Source of the DNA: Methylocella tundrae
Lineage (GTDB): Bacteria > Pseudomonadota > Alphaproteobacteria > Rhizobiales > Beijerinckiaceae
Length of the DNA stretch: 64,000 nt
Assembly: GCF_038024855.1 (NCBI RefSeq)
Contig: NZ_CP139089.1
Location: forward strand, 2,390,501-2,454,500
Direction: 5' to 3'
Shown piece after piece: positions 53,452 through 62,734 of the stretch (position 1 is the stretch's first letter; each line of letters starts with the position of its first letter). The translations under genes and the position numbers were made by a program. The notes below the pieces were generated by a model that did no database searches, had not been told where the DNA came from, and saw only the letters and a program-made list of their open reading frames with translations.

Positions 53452-55146
53452 TTACGGCGCCGTGAAGACGCCAACCGATCCGAGCCTCATTCCGGCGTCG
53501 GCGTATTGCGACAAGATCCTGACAAGCTGCCCCGCGGTGCGGCGCGCGTTCAACTTGCCCAAAGCCTGTTCGAGTTGGGGCATGCGCTCCGGCGCAGTTA
53601 TGGCGACGATCTGATCAGCGCCGAACGGTCCGCGAACCTTGATTGGGAGCCTGTATTCCGGCTTGTTCATCAGCTCAGCTTCCGACTCATTTTGCGGATA
53701 AAGCAGTTGAACCGTGCCGTCGCCGGCGAGATTGAAGAGAAGCAGCGAGCGATTGCTCAATTGGTCGATCGCGACCTCGACCTGGCTGCCAAGATGATGC
53801 ACCTTATTGTCCGGCAGGAGCAGGATCGGCTGGACGGATCGCGCCGCCATCTGCTTCAGGGCGCGCACGGCGGCGGCTCGATCTATGACGCCCGGCAGCT
53901 CATCCTTGCCGACTTCCCGCGCGATCACATCGCCGCCCGAGATCACGTCGCCGGATTTCGGGTCCCAGATCAGTTCAGGGTTCTGGTTTGGCGCAACGGC
54001 CTCGAACCTCGATTCGAGCGGGGTCACGTCAGCAAGTTGCGCGCTGGAGCCATCGAGAACGGCGACGCGCACGGGACGTTGCGGAGGAAATGGCGGCGGG
54101 GCGCCTGCCGGCGTAGCGCGCGCAGCGCCGCCGAGAGGGATATTGGCTGCGACGGCTGACGGCGCTGAGCCCGGCGGCGTGACGAAAGTGACGGAGCGGG
54201 ATAATTCGACGACCGGTTCAGTATTGACGTCGAGCCTCGGCGCGCTCGCAGACACGATCGTCTGGCGTTGATCGGAGAGCTGATAAGTCAGCTGGCGGAC
54301 ATAGGCAAAAAGTTCCTCGATCGTGATTTTGCCATCGCCATTGGCGTCGGCCGCGCCCTCAAGGGCGCGCGCGAGAGCATAGCTGAGGGCGCCGCGATAG
54401 CCGTCGACGCCGGGAACCTTGATTTCCGGGGCCTTGCTGTTCTTGTCGACAGCCGCGAGAAAGATGGTCCGGGTAAAATCAAGCTCAGTGGCGAAAGCGT
54501 CCGAGGGCGTCGAAACAGGCTTCAATTCATCGTCCGAAATCGCATAGGTGGGCACGGAGCGATAGATCATTTCAGATCCGCGCGGATCGACCTCGCGCGC
54601 GAGGCCGCCGCCGGAGCAGGTGTCGGCGACGAACAGCACGCGCGCGCCGCGCGATTCAAACGCTTTGATGAGGTGGTTGAATTCCTTGTCGAGGATGCGC
54701 TGGCGCGTGCCGGCGCCCGCCGTGTCGAAACCGGCGAGCAGAAACACTGCGTCCTTACCATCGGCTTCCGATCCTTTGACTCGTTCCGGCTCCTGTGCGC
54801 CATGCCCCGCGATCGACAGGATCACGAGATCGCCCGGACGAATGCGGGCGCTGAGATCATCGACGTTTTTCAGAATTGAGTCGCGGTCCGCCTTGTCGTC
54901 ATAGAGCGCTGTGACATCCTGCACGCCCATGGCGCGCAGCGAAGTTTCAATGTCGCGAGCATCAGCTGCGGCCCCTTTGAGGCGCGCGAGATGCTGATAC
55001 TGATCGACGCCAACGACGATCGCATGGACCTCTTTGGGGTTCTCGACCACGACGGCAGGCGGCGCTGCGAAGGCCGCGGGGACGCCGATGAGACTTGCAA
55101 CGAGGCAATGCCGCAGCAGCATGGAAAAGCGTGAAAGGAGCGACAT
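53452..55146 (-). CDS. Caspase-like protease with EF-hand and DUF4384
   Basis: 564 aa, exported (signal peptide 1-27, AFAA). Peptidase C14-type caspase domain (about 38-285) with the catalytic pair H115 (IAGHGAQ) and C177 (VADTCSGGG), so it looks active. Residues 267-278 (DANGDGKITIEE) form a perfect EF-hand calcium loop inside the domain. After a Pro/Ala linker, residues about 430-535 form a DUF4384-like domain (RSLLLFNLAGDGTVQLLYPQ). Bacterial orthocaspases cut after Arg/Lys and some need calcium. Downstream of the OmpA gene by 24 nt. Periplasmic location and calcium control are inferred. Confidence 0.87.
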   Translation of the reverse strand: MSLLSRFSMLLRHCLVASLIGVPAAFAAPPAVVVENPKEVHAIVVGVDQYQHLARLKGAAADARDIETSLRAMGVQDVTALYDDKADRDSILKNVDDLSARIRPGDLVILSIAGHGAQEPERVKGSEADGKDAVFLLAGFDTAGAGTRQRILDKEFNHLIKAFESRGARVLFVADTCSGGGLAREVDPRGSEMIYRSVPTYAISDDELKPVSTPSDAFATELDFTRTIFLAAVDKNSKAPEIKVPGVDGYRGALSYALARALEGAADANGDGKITIEELFAYVRQLTYQLSDQRQTIVSASAPRLDVNTEPVVELSRSVTFVTPPGSAPSAVAANIPLGGAARATPAGAPPPFPPQRPVRVAVLDGSSAQLADVTPLESRFEAVAPNQNPELIWDPKSGDVISGGDVIAREVGKDELPGVIDRAAAVRALKQMAARSVQPILLLPDNKVHHLGSQVEVAIDQLSNRSLLLFNLAGDGTVQLLYPQNESEAELMNKPEYRLPIKVRGPFGADQIVAITAPERMPQLEQALGKLNARRTAGQLVRILSQYADAGMRLGSVGVFTAP

Positions 55147-55170
55147 GTTTGCCCTTGAGTTTGAATGCGC

Positions 55171-56154
55171 CTATTCGCGCCGCCATTCGACGCGGCGGTT
55201 GAGGGCGTAAATGTCTTCCTGGGTGAGCGCGTGCGTGTCGGCCAATTGCAGCGGCTCATCAGCGCCGACGCCCTCCGGCTCAACCGGAACCTCGACTTCG
55301 TTGTCCTTCAGGAACGCCGCGACCGCCTCGGCGCGCGCGACGGATAATTTTTTGTTGTATTGGGGACCGCCACGCACATCGGTGTGGCCGACGAGGCGAA
55401 CGTTCCCAGGCTGCTGCTCCTTTATGGCGCGGGCCAGCTCCATCGCGGCCTGGCGCCCCTGTTCAGTCAAGGCCGCGGAGCGATATTCGAAGGTGATCGG
55501 CACTGGCACGGCGCGCGGAACGACCCCTCGCACGCGCGGCGCGAAAATGCCGCCAAGCCGGCCGCCACGAGTCGCCGTCACCACAAAGCCTTCCTTGCCT
55601 GTCCCGGCGTTGGCGGCGAGCAGCCGAGCCGCGGCGGCGCGCTGCAGCAAGCCTTCGATGGCGGCGCGCCCGGGATCGTGCGGCGTCAATGTATCATTGT
55701 CCACCACGTCTATGGCCCGGTCGAATCCATGCGCCGCCTCGACGAATTGGCGTTGACCGAAGCGGATTTCCGCCAGCGTCGCCGCCGCCTGCCAGAGAAC
55801 AGCCGGGCGATCAGCTTCTATGATCAACGTCAGATAATCGTCGAGGGGCGCGTTCTGCGCCATCAGTTTTTGCGCCGCGGCAAGGCGGGAGGCGGCCAGC
55901 CGGCGCTGCGCCGGAATGACATAACCGCTGCAATTCGGATCGCTGACGATGGCCTCGACCTGCGCTTGCGCCGCCTGATCCGGCGCGATGTCGACCGCGC
56001 GATTGAAGGCGTCTATGCGCGACGAACAGGCGTCGGCGAAGGAGGGCACGGTTGCTGACGGGATCACTGCAATAAAAACGGCGCAAGCGGCAGCGCCTCG
56101 CCACAGCGCTTTCGCGCATATCCGCCGACCACGATGCATCCAAAGCTTGGTCAT
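55171..56154 (-). CDS. OmpA-family protein
   Basis: 327-aa envelope protein. A basic start and membrane segment (about 16-38, AVFIAVIPSATVPSFAD) act as signal peptide; residues about 40-190 are helical and may be repeat-like; the C-terminal OmpA domain (about 210-325) has VRLVGHTDVRGGPQYNKKLSVARAEAV-type peptidoglycan-binding motif and a final NRRVEWR. ATG at 56154 is preferred to the TTG three codons earlier. First gene of the leftward accessory operon, so it may anchor the caspase module at the cell wall. Confidence 0.85.
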   Translation of the reverse strand: MTKLWMHRGRRICAKALWRGAAACAVFIAVIPSATVPSFADACSSRIDAFNRAVDIAPDQAAQAQVEAIVSDPNCSGYVIPAQRRLAASRLAAAQKLMAQNAPLDDYLTLIIEADRPAVLWQAAATLAEIRFGQRQFVEAAHGFDRAIDVVDNDTLTPHDPGRAAIEGLLQRAAAARLLAANAGTGKEGFVVTATRGGRLGGIFAPRVRGVVPRAVPVPITFEYRSAALTEQGRQAAMELARAIKEQQPGNVRLVGHTDVRGGPQYNKKLSVARAEAVAAFLKDNEVEVPVEPEGVGADEPLQLADTHALTQEDIYALNRRVEWRRE

Positions 56155-56369
56155 GACGATCAATCCGTAAAATCCGGTCTGTAATAAGACCGCGACGTAT
56201 TGAACGGGCCTTACTATATTAACTCAACGCCGATTTCGCCGCCAGCGCCGTGCGCGCCCACACAGCGGCGCCAGCGCGAACCGGCGATAGATCGCAGGCG
56301 TTGAGCAGGCGCTTGCGAAGCGAAGCGAATTGCCACAGGATTTCACGCCTCGACCGGAGATGAAGCCGC

Positions 56370-56660
56370 ATGCCGCCCGCCGCCCGTCTGACAGATATGC
56401 ATACGTGTCCGGCAGTGACCGGAGTCGTGCCTCACGTCGGCGGCCCGATTGTTTCGCCGGGCTGTCCGCTGGTTCTGATCGGTGGCCTGCCGGCCGCGCG
56501 CGTCACCGATATCGCGACCTGCGCCGGCCCCCCCGATATGATCGTGATGGGCTCGACATCAGTGTTCATCGGCGGCCTGATGGCGGCGCGCATCGGCGAC
56601 CTGACAGCCCATGGCGGCGTCATCGTGACCGGGTTGCCAACCGTCATGATCGGCGGCTGA
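56370..56660 (+). CDS. PAAR-domain spike tip protein
   Basis: 96 aa covering one complete PAAR domain (start PPAARLTDMHTC, middle LPAARVTDIATC, end GLPTVMIGG). PAAR proteins cap the VgrG spike, bind zinc through His and Cys, and can carry effectors. This one has no extension, so cargo would have to bind separately. ATG with CGGAG upstream. It starts a rightward set with three further genes, any of which could encode cargo. Confidence 0.93.
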   Translation: MPPAARLTDMHTCPAVTGVVPHVGGPIVSPGCPLVLIGGLPAARVTDIATCAGPPDMIVMGSTSVFIGGLMAARIGDLTAHGGVIVTGLPTVMIGG

Positions 56661-56726
56661 CGGCGCCGTGGCGCGCGCGCGGCAAGGATTAAATGGCAGG
56701 GGCGTCGAAGGGCCGAAGGATTGAAA

Positions 56727-57770
56727 ATGACCGGCACAGGCGACACAGGCGAAAGAAGAATTCGCACGACGGGCATTTTCCTCGCCGCCGCCAGCCTCGC
56801 GCTCGCGTGCGCCGTTCCCGCGTCGGCGAATGACAGCTCCGTCGAAATGGCCGTCGGAGGCGTCACCTTCACGCAATCGCCGGACGTCTCCATGGAGGAG
56901 GAAGTCCTCACGATCACGCCCGATACGGTGACCGTCCTTTACCGTTTCCTCAACCAGGCAACGCTTCCGGTGACCTTGACCGTCGGCTTTCCGCTGCCCG
57001 ACATCGACCTCGCCGATCAGGATGTGCTCTACGCCATCCCCGGCAACGATCCCGTCAATTTCGTTGATTTCAAAACGAAGATAGATGGCAAGCCCATCAA
57101 ATTCGACGTTGTTCAGCGCGCCCGGCTCGGCGGCAAGGACGTCACCGCCGCCATTCGCGCCGCCGGGCTTCCGATTGCTCTGATCGGCGCCGACACACAG
57201 CAGCATATCACCGCTTTGACGCCGGAGGCCCGCGCGAGCCTGATCGAGGGCGGCCTCCTCATTCCGGTCGGTTCAGACGAAAAAGGCGATCAGCTTTACG
57301 GGCCAGCGTGGCGTGTGACGACGACCTTCACGCGCAAACAGGTGTTTCCGCCAGGACAAGCCGTCAGCGTCGAGCATCGCTACAAGACGAGCCTTGGCGC
57401 CAGCCTCGACACAGTGCTTCGCAAAGGGTTGCGCAACAGCGACGGCATGGGCGCGACAGTGGAGCGCTATCGCAAGGATTACTGCCTGCCTGATGATTTC
57501 TTCAAGGGCCTCGACAAACTGGCTGGCGCCGATCCAGCCAATACGGCCAAGGTGCAAGAGCGCCGCATCTCTTATGTGTTGAAGACCGGCGCAAACTGGG
57601 CCGGTCCCATCAAGAATTTTCGTCTCGTCGTCGATAAGGGCAAGCCCGATCGGCTTGTCAGCTTTTGTTTCGATAATGTGAAAAAGATTTCGCCAACCGC
57701 ATTCGAGGCGAGGCTCGAGAATTTCACGCCGACGCAAGATCTGAAGATATTGCTGATCGGAAAATATTGA
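56727..57770 (+). CDS. DUF4424 family exported protein
   Basis: 347 aa: signal peptide (cleavage near ASAND at about 35) and a mature part matching DUF4424 (SSVEMAVGGVTFTQSPDVSMEEE, VTLTVGFPLPDID, YKTSLGASLD, NFRLVVDKGKPDRLVSFC). Members are periplasmic or outer-membrane associated and of unknown function. ATG at 56727 has AAGGA 6 nt upstream. It follows the PAAR gene by 66 nt. A Sec signal argues against delivery through T6SS. Confidence 0.8.
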   Translation: MTGTGDTGERRIRTTGIFLAAASLALACAVPASANDSSVEMAVGGVTFTQSPDVSMEEEVLTITPDTVTVLYRFLNQATLPVTLTVGFPLPDIDLADQDVLYAIPGNDPVNFVDFKTKIDGKPIKFDVVQRARLGGKDVTAAIRAAGLPIALIGADTQQHITALTPEARASLIEGGLLIPVGSDEKGDQLYGPAWRVTTTFTRKQVFPPGQAVSVEHRYKTSLGASLDTVLRKGLRNSDGMGATVERYRKDYCLPDDFFKGLDKLAGADPANTAKVQERRISYVLKTGANWAGPIKNFRLVVDKGKPDRLVSFCFDNVKKISPTAFEARLENFTPTQDLKILLIGKY

Positions 57771-57888
57771 CGCGTGCCGGCGCGCACCGCCCCGCGCGGC
57801 CGCGTGGTTCAGACTGAAGCTCTATGCGGCCGAAGGCTCCGCGCTGTTGAAGCCCGGGGTCTGCTCGTCGCCAGAAAGGAGACGCGTC

Positions 57889-58431
57889 ATGAGCGGCGAA
57901 GTTAAATATTGGTTTACCGGCCAGGCCGGCTACGAAATGGATTGTGGCGCTCACAAGAAGCTTCGAGTCGTGTTCGCCATGATCGACGAGGATAAGACGT
58001 CGATCGGATGGTATCTCTTCGCGTCGAAGGCCGACGCGAAAGGGCAGAAGGAATGTGAGACGACGGACGTTCTCATCACCGACCAATTTGCTCACCGTGA
58101 CGACATTGGGCGGCTCATTCCGCATACCTTCAAGAAAAAAATCGCAATCGACGAATTGGCCAGCCCCAAGGGAACCTTCGCCACCCTCAGCATAGAGGCG
58201 ACCAAAACATCGCGGCTGATGGGCTGCCGCATCGCCAGGCTGAAGACCAAGGCCGGAGAGACTGTCACTTTTCCCTTCGGCATGCAGCAGGATTGGAAGC
58301 CTTCCCCGACCGACACCGAAATAGAGGGACGGGTGTTCTTTCTGGAGAAGGCGTCGTTCGAAGAAAAGAAGTTCCCGCTGGGCCCGCAGGGAAAAGGCTC
58401 GAAGGTCAAGATAGACGGCGCGGTCTTGTAA
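57889..58431 (+). CDS. Unknown soluble protein in T6SS cluster
   Basis: 180-aa, Lys-rich, cytosolic-looking protein with no signal peptide or membrane segment and no family recognised. It appears beta-rich (YWFTGQAGYEMDCGAHKKLRV, GWYLFASK, EGRVFFLEKASF). Three to four Cys are present. ATG at 57889 has AAAGGAG upstream. Lacking a signal peptide and lying after PAAR and DUF4424, it is the best candidate here for a T6SS-delivered or T6SS-regulating protein, but there is no direct evidence. Confidence 0.65.
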   Translation: MSGEVKYWFTGQAGYEMDCGAHKKLRVVFAMIDEDKTSIGWYLFASKADAKGQKECETTDVLITDQFAHRDDIGRLIPHTFKKKIAIDELASPKGTFATLSIEATKTSRLMGCRIARLKTKAGETVTFPFGMQQDWKPSPTDTEIEGRVFFLEKASFEEKKFPLGPQGKGSKVKIDGAVL

Positions 58432-58504
58432 GGCGTCAACCTGCTTGGCGATTGAAATGTCGGCGAGGGCCGTAAGTCCGTTTGAAATCTCGTGTGTGGC
58501 CGCA

Positions 58505-60103
58505 ATGAAATTCAGGAGCGTCATCTTTCGCATCATGATCGGATTGGCGTTCGCCGCGCCATCCCCGCTGCTTGCGCAGGACGGCGTCGTGAAAGAATTC
58601 AGCGCGGGCTTCGGGCCAAATTCGGTCGGCGTCGTTGACGCGAGCGAGGACACGGAGATCGCTGGCCCGCAGGCCATTTATGCGGGCGACAATGGCGAGA
58701 TCTTTCTGCTCGATCAGGTCAACAGCCGCGTCATCGGCTTCGACGCCAAGGAGCCGGCCGAGCGCACGCGCTCGCTGGCGCTGCCGGAGGGCGTCGATCC
58801 GACGGACCTCATCGTCGCCAAAGGCAACATCTATGTTTGGGACGGCAAGCCGATCGCGCTCGAATCGCGCGAGGGCGGACTGACGCGGAGCCTCGCGCCG
58901 GACGGGGCCGCGATCGATGAGACGACGCAATCCATGTTCGCGCAGATGGGATCGGAGGAGACGCCGGAAGGCGGCGCCGGAACGCGCTCCGTTTCTCCCT
59001 CGGCAGGGCGCACGCGCCAGCTTGTCGCCTCTCGCGGAAAAGGGCCCGTCGCGGTCGAGGTAACGCCGGATAAAGGCGGAACTTCGGCGCGGATCGACGT
59101 TAGCCAGCAGGGCGCTTCGACGGCGTTTGCAAAGTTGCAGCTGAAAGTGCGCGACAAGCTCGGCTCGATCGAATTTCTCGAAATCGATCATTCCGGCCGT
59201 ATGTACGTTCTGGCTGAAAACATCCCCGCTTATGTCGCGGGCGGCGCTTCCACTTTCATCGCGCGCTTTGGTCCGGGCGGCGCATTCGAGGGCGTCTACG
59301 AGTTGCCACTGACGCCGAATGTCGCCCTGTCGCGGCGCTTCGTCACCGTGTCGGCGGATGGCGACGTATATTTCCTGCGCACGCGCAAAGGCGTCGTCGA
59401 CGTCATCGGCGTCGGTTTCCGGCCGATGAAGAACGGGCAGGTGATCGACGTTCGCGGACCACAGCCAGACTATGCCGCTCTCGCCAAAAGCGGCAAGGGC
59501 GCGATCGCCGCCGTGCGGCCGCTGACGCGCGAAAGCATCGTGCAGACGGGCCGCGCTTTCGAGAGCTTTACATGGCGCCTGACGCCAAGCTCCTATGGCG
59601 CCGATCCCGATAATCAATGCAACGGCTTCAACCGCATCCGGCGACCTGGCTATCTCATCGGGCACGCGGGGCAGAATGTGCGCGGCGTGCCTTATTGCTG
59701 GGGTTGCCAGGGTTCATTGTATCAGTTCGCCGGCAAGGTTTCGCGCGGCGCGCTCGCCGGCAATGTCTGCACGCGCAACACGCCCCGCTATGACGTCATC
59801 GGGGTCGATTGCTCTTCCTTCGTCAGCGCGGCCTGGGGGCTCTCGACGCATTTCACCACGGCCGCCATCCCTTCGATCGCGTCGCTGGTTCAAAATCCGT
59901 GGGACCTTAAACCGGGCGATGCGCTGAACAAGCCGGGATCACATGTCATGCTGTTCATGGGCTTTACGCCGGACCGCAAGGCCGAGGTTCTCGAAGCCTC
60001 GCCCGGCGGGTGCAACGGCCGCGTCTGCCGCAACGTCTATCCGCTGGCGTCGCTTCTCGAACGCGGCTACGAACCGCGCCGCTTTCGCGCTCTCGCGGAT
60101 TAG
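58505..60103 (+). CDS. Exported propeller + NlpC/P60-like protein
   Basis: 532 aa. Signal peptide (1-25, LLAQD), a beta-propeller-like region with NHL-type repeats (about 50-330, IYAGDNGEIFLLDQVNSRVIGFD; MYVLAENIP), and a C-terminal NlpC/P60-like cysteine peptidase domain (about 385-530) with nucleophile C436 in GVDCSSFVS and His H480 in PGSHVMLFMGF. The enzyme type cuts peptidoglycan peptides. The export signal suggests action on the cell's own wall, for example to let the T6SS complex through, rather than delivery to prey. Follows the unknown gene by 73 nt. Confidence 0.8.
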   Translation: MKFRSVIFRIMIGLAFAAPSPLLAQDGVVKEFSAGFGPNSVGVVDASEDTEIAGPQAIYAGDNGEIFLLDQVNSRVIGFDAKEPAERTRSLALPEGVDPTDLIVAKGNIYVWDGKPIALESREGGLTRSLAPDGAAIDETTQSMFAQMGSEETPEGGAGTRSVSPSAGRTRQLVASRGKGPVAVEVTPDKGGTSARIDVSQQGASTAFAKLQLKVRDKLGSIEFLEIDHSGRMYVLAENIPAYVAGGASTFIARFGPGGAFEGVYELPLTPNVALSRRFVTVSADGDVYFLRTRKGVVDVIGVGFRPMKNGQVIDVRGPQPDYAALAKSGKGAIAAVRPLTRESIVQTGRAFESFTWRLTPSSYGADPDNQCNGFNRIRRPGYLIGHAGQNVRGVPYCWGCQGSLYQFAGKVSRGALAGNVCTRNTPRYDVIGVDCSSFVSAAWGLSTHFTTAAIPSIASLVQNPWDLKPGDALNKPGSHVMLFMGFTPDRKAEVLEASPGGCNGRVCRNVYPLASLLERGYEPRRFRALAD

Positions 60104-60106
60104 CCG

Positions 60107-61147
60107 CTATTCGACGGCCTCGACCCTGAAGCCCTCCAGCTCCAGCAAATTGAGAAGGCCCTGCTCGCCGGGCAAATGCGCGGCGCCGACAGCGATGAAG
60201 ACGCCCCCCTTCTCAAGAAGCGGAACGGCGCGGTCGCGCATACGCTGGTTGCGGCGCGTGATCAGCCGGTCGAGAAATTCCGGCGGCGTTTGCGCGCCGG
60301 CGACGCCAGGGATCAGCTCCGGCGATTTCATCCAGGCGAGCAGACCGCCGAGATCTTGCAAGGCATAACGCGCGATCGTCGTCTCGACGACATCCTCGGC
60401 GTGACCGGCCTGGCGCAGAGTTGCGACCAGCAGCGCGCGCCCGACCTCTGGCGAGAAGCCGTCGAGAATGTCGATCTGCTCGATCATCGTCTCGAGGCCG
60501 ACAACACGCGCCCCCTGCGCCTTGGCCAATTCGGCGATCGCTTCGTCGGCATAGGGCTTCACGCCGTTTTTCCGTGCGCAGGCCGGCAGATCAAGCAGCA
60601 GCGCGAGCACGGCCGGCTTCAGCGCGCCAGCGGATGAGGCGGCAAGACCAGCCTCCGCGACGAGGGTTTGCAACGCGGCGAAGTCGGCCGCGTCCAGCAA
60701 AACGTCGGGACGCTGATCCTGCGGCGCCAGAAGGGCCGCGCGCATCGCAGCGGGGTCTTTTCGGATCGACCTGAGTAGCCGCGCGCCCGTCTCCACCGAT
60801 TCCAGCGCGAGCGTTTTCGAGCTGCTCAGCGCCGCGATGACGCCTGGCCGGAACGAGGCGACGCGCGGGTCGTCGAGATGAAGCGTGCCGAAGACGTAGG
60901 AGGTTTGGCCGTCGCGCGACAGCCGGAACAAGGTTCCATGCGGAAAGGGCGTCGCGGCCCTTTCAGCTTCGATAGCGGCGAAGGCCGCCGGCTCCTGCGC
61001 TTCGATCATCGGAAAGAGATCGCGCCCCTTGCATGGAGCGCTGCCGTGGCTTGGCGTCGAGGCGAAGAGGAGTGCGGCGATCAGGACTGCTCGGCGGCGA
61101 AACGCGAGGCCGAAACGGCAGCCCCGCGCCGGCCGACGGCTGGCCAT
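60107..61147 (-). CDS. TraB/GumN family exported protein
   Basis: 346-aa protein: signal peptide (about 14-38, RRRAVLIAALLFASTPSHG) and a TraB/GumN domain with the paired GxxH-type motifs, GTLHLDDP near the start and GAAHLPGEQG near the end, plus the conserved PYADEAI and GLETMIEQ. The family (Tiki-like) has proposed metal-dependent protease activity. ATG at 61147 begins 7 nt after the upstream barrel gene's stop, so the two are probably co-transcribed. Function here unknown. Confidence 0.85.
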   Translation of the reverse strand: MASRRPARGCRFGLAFRRRAVLIAALLFASTPSHGSAPCKGRDLFPMIEAQEPAAFAAIEAERAATPFPHGTLFRLSRDGQTSYVFGTLHLDDPRVASFRPGVIAALSSSKTLALESVETGARLLRSIRKDPAAMRAALLAPQDQRPDVLLDAADFAALQTLVAEAGLAASSAGALKPAVLALLLDLPACARKNGVKPYADEAIAELAKAQGARVVGLETMIEQIDILDGFSPEVGRALLVATLRQAGHAEDVVETTIARYALQDLGGLLAWMKSPELIPGVAGAQTPPEFLDRLITRRNQRMRDRAVPLLEKGGVFIAVGAAHLPGEQGLLNLLELEGFRVEAVE

Positions 61148-61154
61148 CCGCGGC

Positions 61155-62681
61155 TCACCACTGGTAGCGAATCCCCGCCTTGCCGCCGGCGCCGAAAAGG
61201 CCCTGACCACCATGCACGTCGCCCAGCACGAAGGAGGAGAGGCCCTGGCCGAACTCGAAATTGAAGGCGAGAATGCCGCGACCGCGCACCTGACCGCGGT
61301 CGGCGTTCGCGAGAATATTATTACCCTGGTAGGCTGCGCCCGGAATGAACCCCCCGTTGACGACCACGTCGTCATAGGCAAGCCCGGTCAAGGTCGTCGT
61401 CATCAGAATGTTGTTGCTGAAAACGGAGCTCGTTCCGACGCGGGCGCCGCCCTGGACCATCACCTGCGTGCCGTTTTGGAGGCCGAGATCCGCGGCGCCG
61501 CCGCCGTAGCCCAGAGCAGTGAATTGCGCTCCCGCGGTCGGCTCAATCCAGAAATTCGGATAAAGATCAAAGCGGTAGTTCAGATTGGCGGCGACGGTCG
61601 AGTCGAGGACGCTGGTTGAACCGGAGCCGGAATAGCCGAAAGAGAACGGACCGAAGGGACCGGCGAAAGCCATGTTTTGGGTGGAGGCCTGATCGAGGCC
61701 GAGGATATCGAACTTGGCCATGACGTCGGCCGAGAAGGCGCCCGAAAAGTAAGTGCCGTAAATGCCGAGCGAGGGCCCCGACAGGCTCGCCGTGAGACGG
61801 CTTGTGCTGTTGCCGACGATGGTTGGATTGGACGACGTTCCAACGGTGTTGAGAGTCAAATGGTTCGAGATATAGCCGACCAGCACGCCAGTGATCAGAC
61901 CGTCGTTGGCGGCGATCAGTCCCCGCGACGTCAGATCGAGGCCGGCCTGAAAGCCGACCGTGCCAGAACGGCTCTGAACGCTGACGTCGATCGGCACCGG
62001 CAGGCCAGCGTTGAAATCGGGGCCGCTGATCGCGACCATCCCGGTCGCGTCCCGCTTCTCATATGCGCCGAAGACCTGACCCCAGACGCCGTAACGGAAG
62101 GGCGCTTCCACCGGCACGGGCGGCGGGATCACGACCGGCTCCCTGCGGGCGTAAACGACTTTATGGGGAGGAGCCGGCCTCGTCTCCTTGGCCGCGACCG
62201 CTCCGGCTTTGCCCTTCTTGGTTTTTTTGGAAGGACGTTCCGGCGCTGGCGGCGGCTCGGGCGGCGCCGTCTCCTCGGCGACAGGAGGCGGGTTGCGCTC
62301 GCACTCTCCGTTGACTCTCGAAAAACCGGCGGCGCAGCGCTGCTCTTCCTGATCGCGGCGATTGGTGATCGAATTTTCAGCGCTTCGCGCCGTCTCCTGC
62401 GTCGTCGACTGCGAGAGCTCGCTCAGAGCCTGGCTGGCGAGGGCGGCGCCGGACAGGGCCGCGGGGTCGGGTCCGAGGCCATTGTTCGTGCAGGCGCCAT
62501 TCTGCAAACGAACCCCAGGAAAATCTTTCAGGACCTGCTCGCCATCGACGGAAATCGTCTGCGTCGCGATCGAGGGGCAAAACGGCGAAGCCTCGGCGCG
62601 AGGTGAATTGCCCAGCCAAAGCGCGCCTGCGACGACGCCAAACGCCACTCCCTTCAACGCGGCCAGATTTGAATTCCGCAT
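61155..62681 (-). CDS. Autotransporter-like outer-membrane barrel protein
   Basis: 508 aa: signal peptide (1-31, AEASP), a Cys-containing N-terminal part (33-130), a Pro/Lys-rich linker (130-190, PPPVAEETAPPEPPPAPERP), and a C-terminal autotransporter-type beta-barrel (about 200-508) with Gly/aromatic alternation (YGVWGQVFGAYEKRD) and the terminal GIRYQW. The short N-terminal part is not a typical passenger, so it may be a small autotransporter or an adhesin-like barrel. ATG with GAGGGGG upstream. Confidence 0.82.
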   Translation of the reverse strand: MRNSNLAALKGVAFGVVAGALWLGNSPRAEASPFCPSIATQTISVDGEQVLKDFPGVRLQNGACTNNGLGPDPAALSGAALASQALSELSQSTTQETARSAENSITNRRDQEEQRCAAGFSRVNGECERNPPPVAEETAPPEPPPAPERPSKKTKKGKAGAVAAKETRPAPPHKVVYARREPVVIPPPVPVEAPFRYGVWGQVFGAYEKRDATGMVAISGPDFNAGLPVPIDVSVQSRSGTVGFQAGLDLTSRGLIAANDGLITGVLVGYISNHLTLNTVGTSSNPTIVGNSTSRLTASLSGPSLGIYGTYFSGAFSADVMAKFDILGLDQASTQNMAFAGPFGPFSFGYSGSGSTSVLDSTVAANLNYRFDLYPNFWIEPTAGAQFTALGYGGGAADLGLQNGTQVMVQGGARVGTSSVFSNNILMTTTLTGLAYDDVVVNGGFIPGAAYQGNNILANADRGQVRGRGILAFNFEFGQGLSSFVLGDVHGGQGLFGAGGKAGIRYQW

Positions 62682-62734
62682 GGCAATCCCCCTCGTTTGC
62701 GCCGAAGGATAGCCTATAACGAACTTGTGATCTG

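Noticed and set aside
58436..59665. Minus-strand open frame (409 codons) opposite the NlpC/P60-like gene
   Set aside because: Arg-rich, no domain; the plus-strand gene has a signal peptide and active-site residues.
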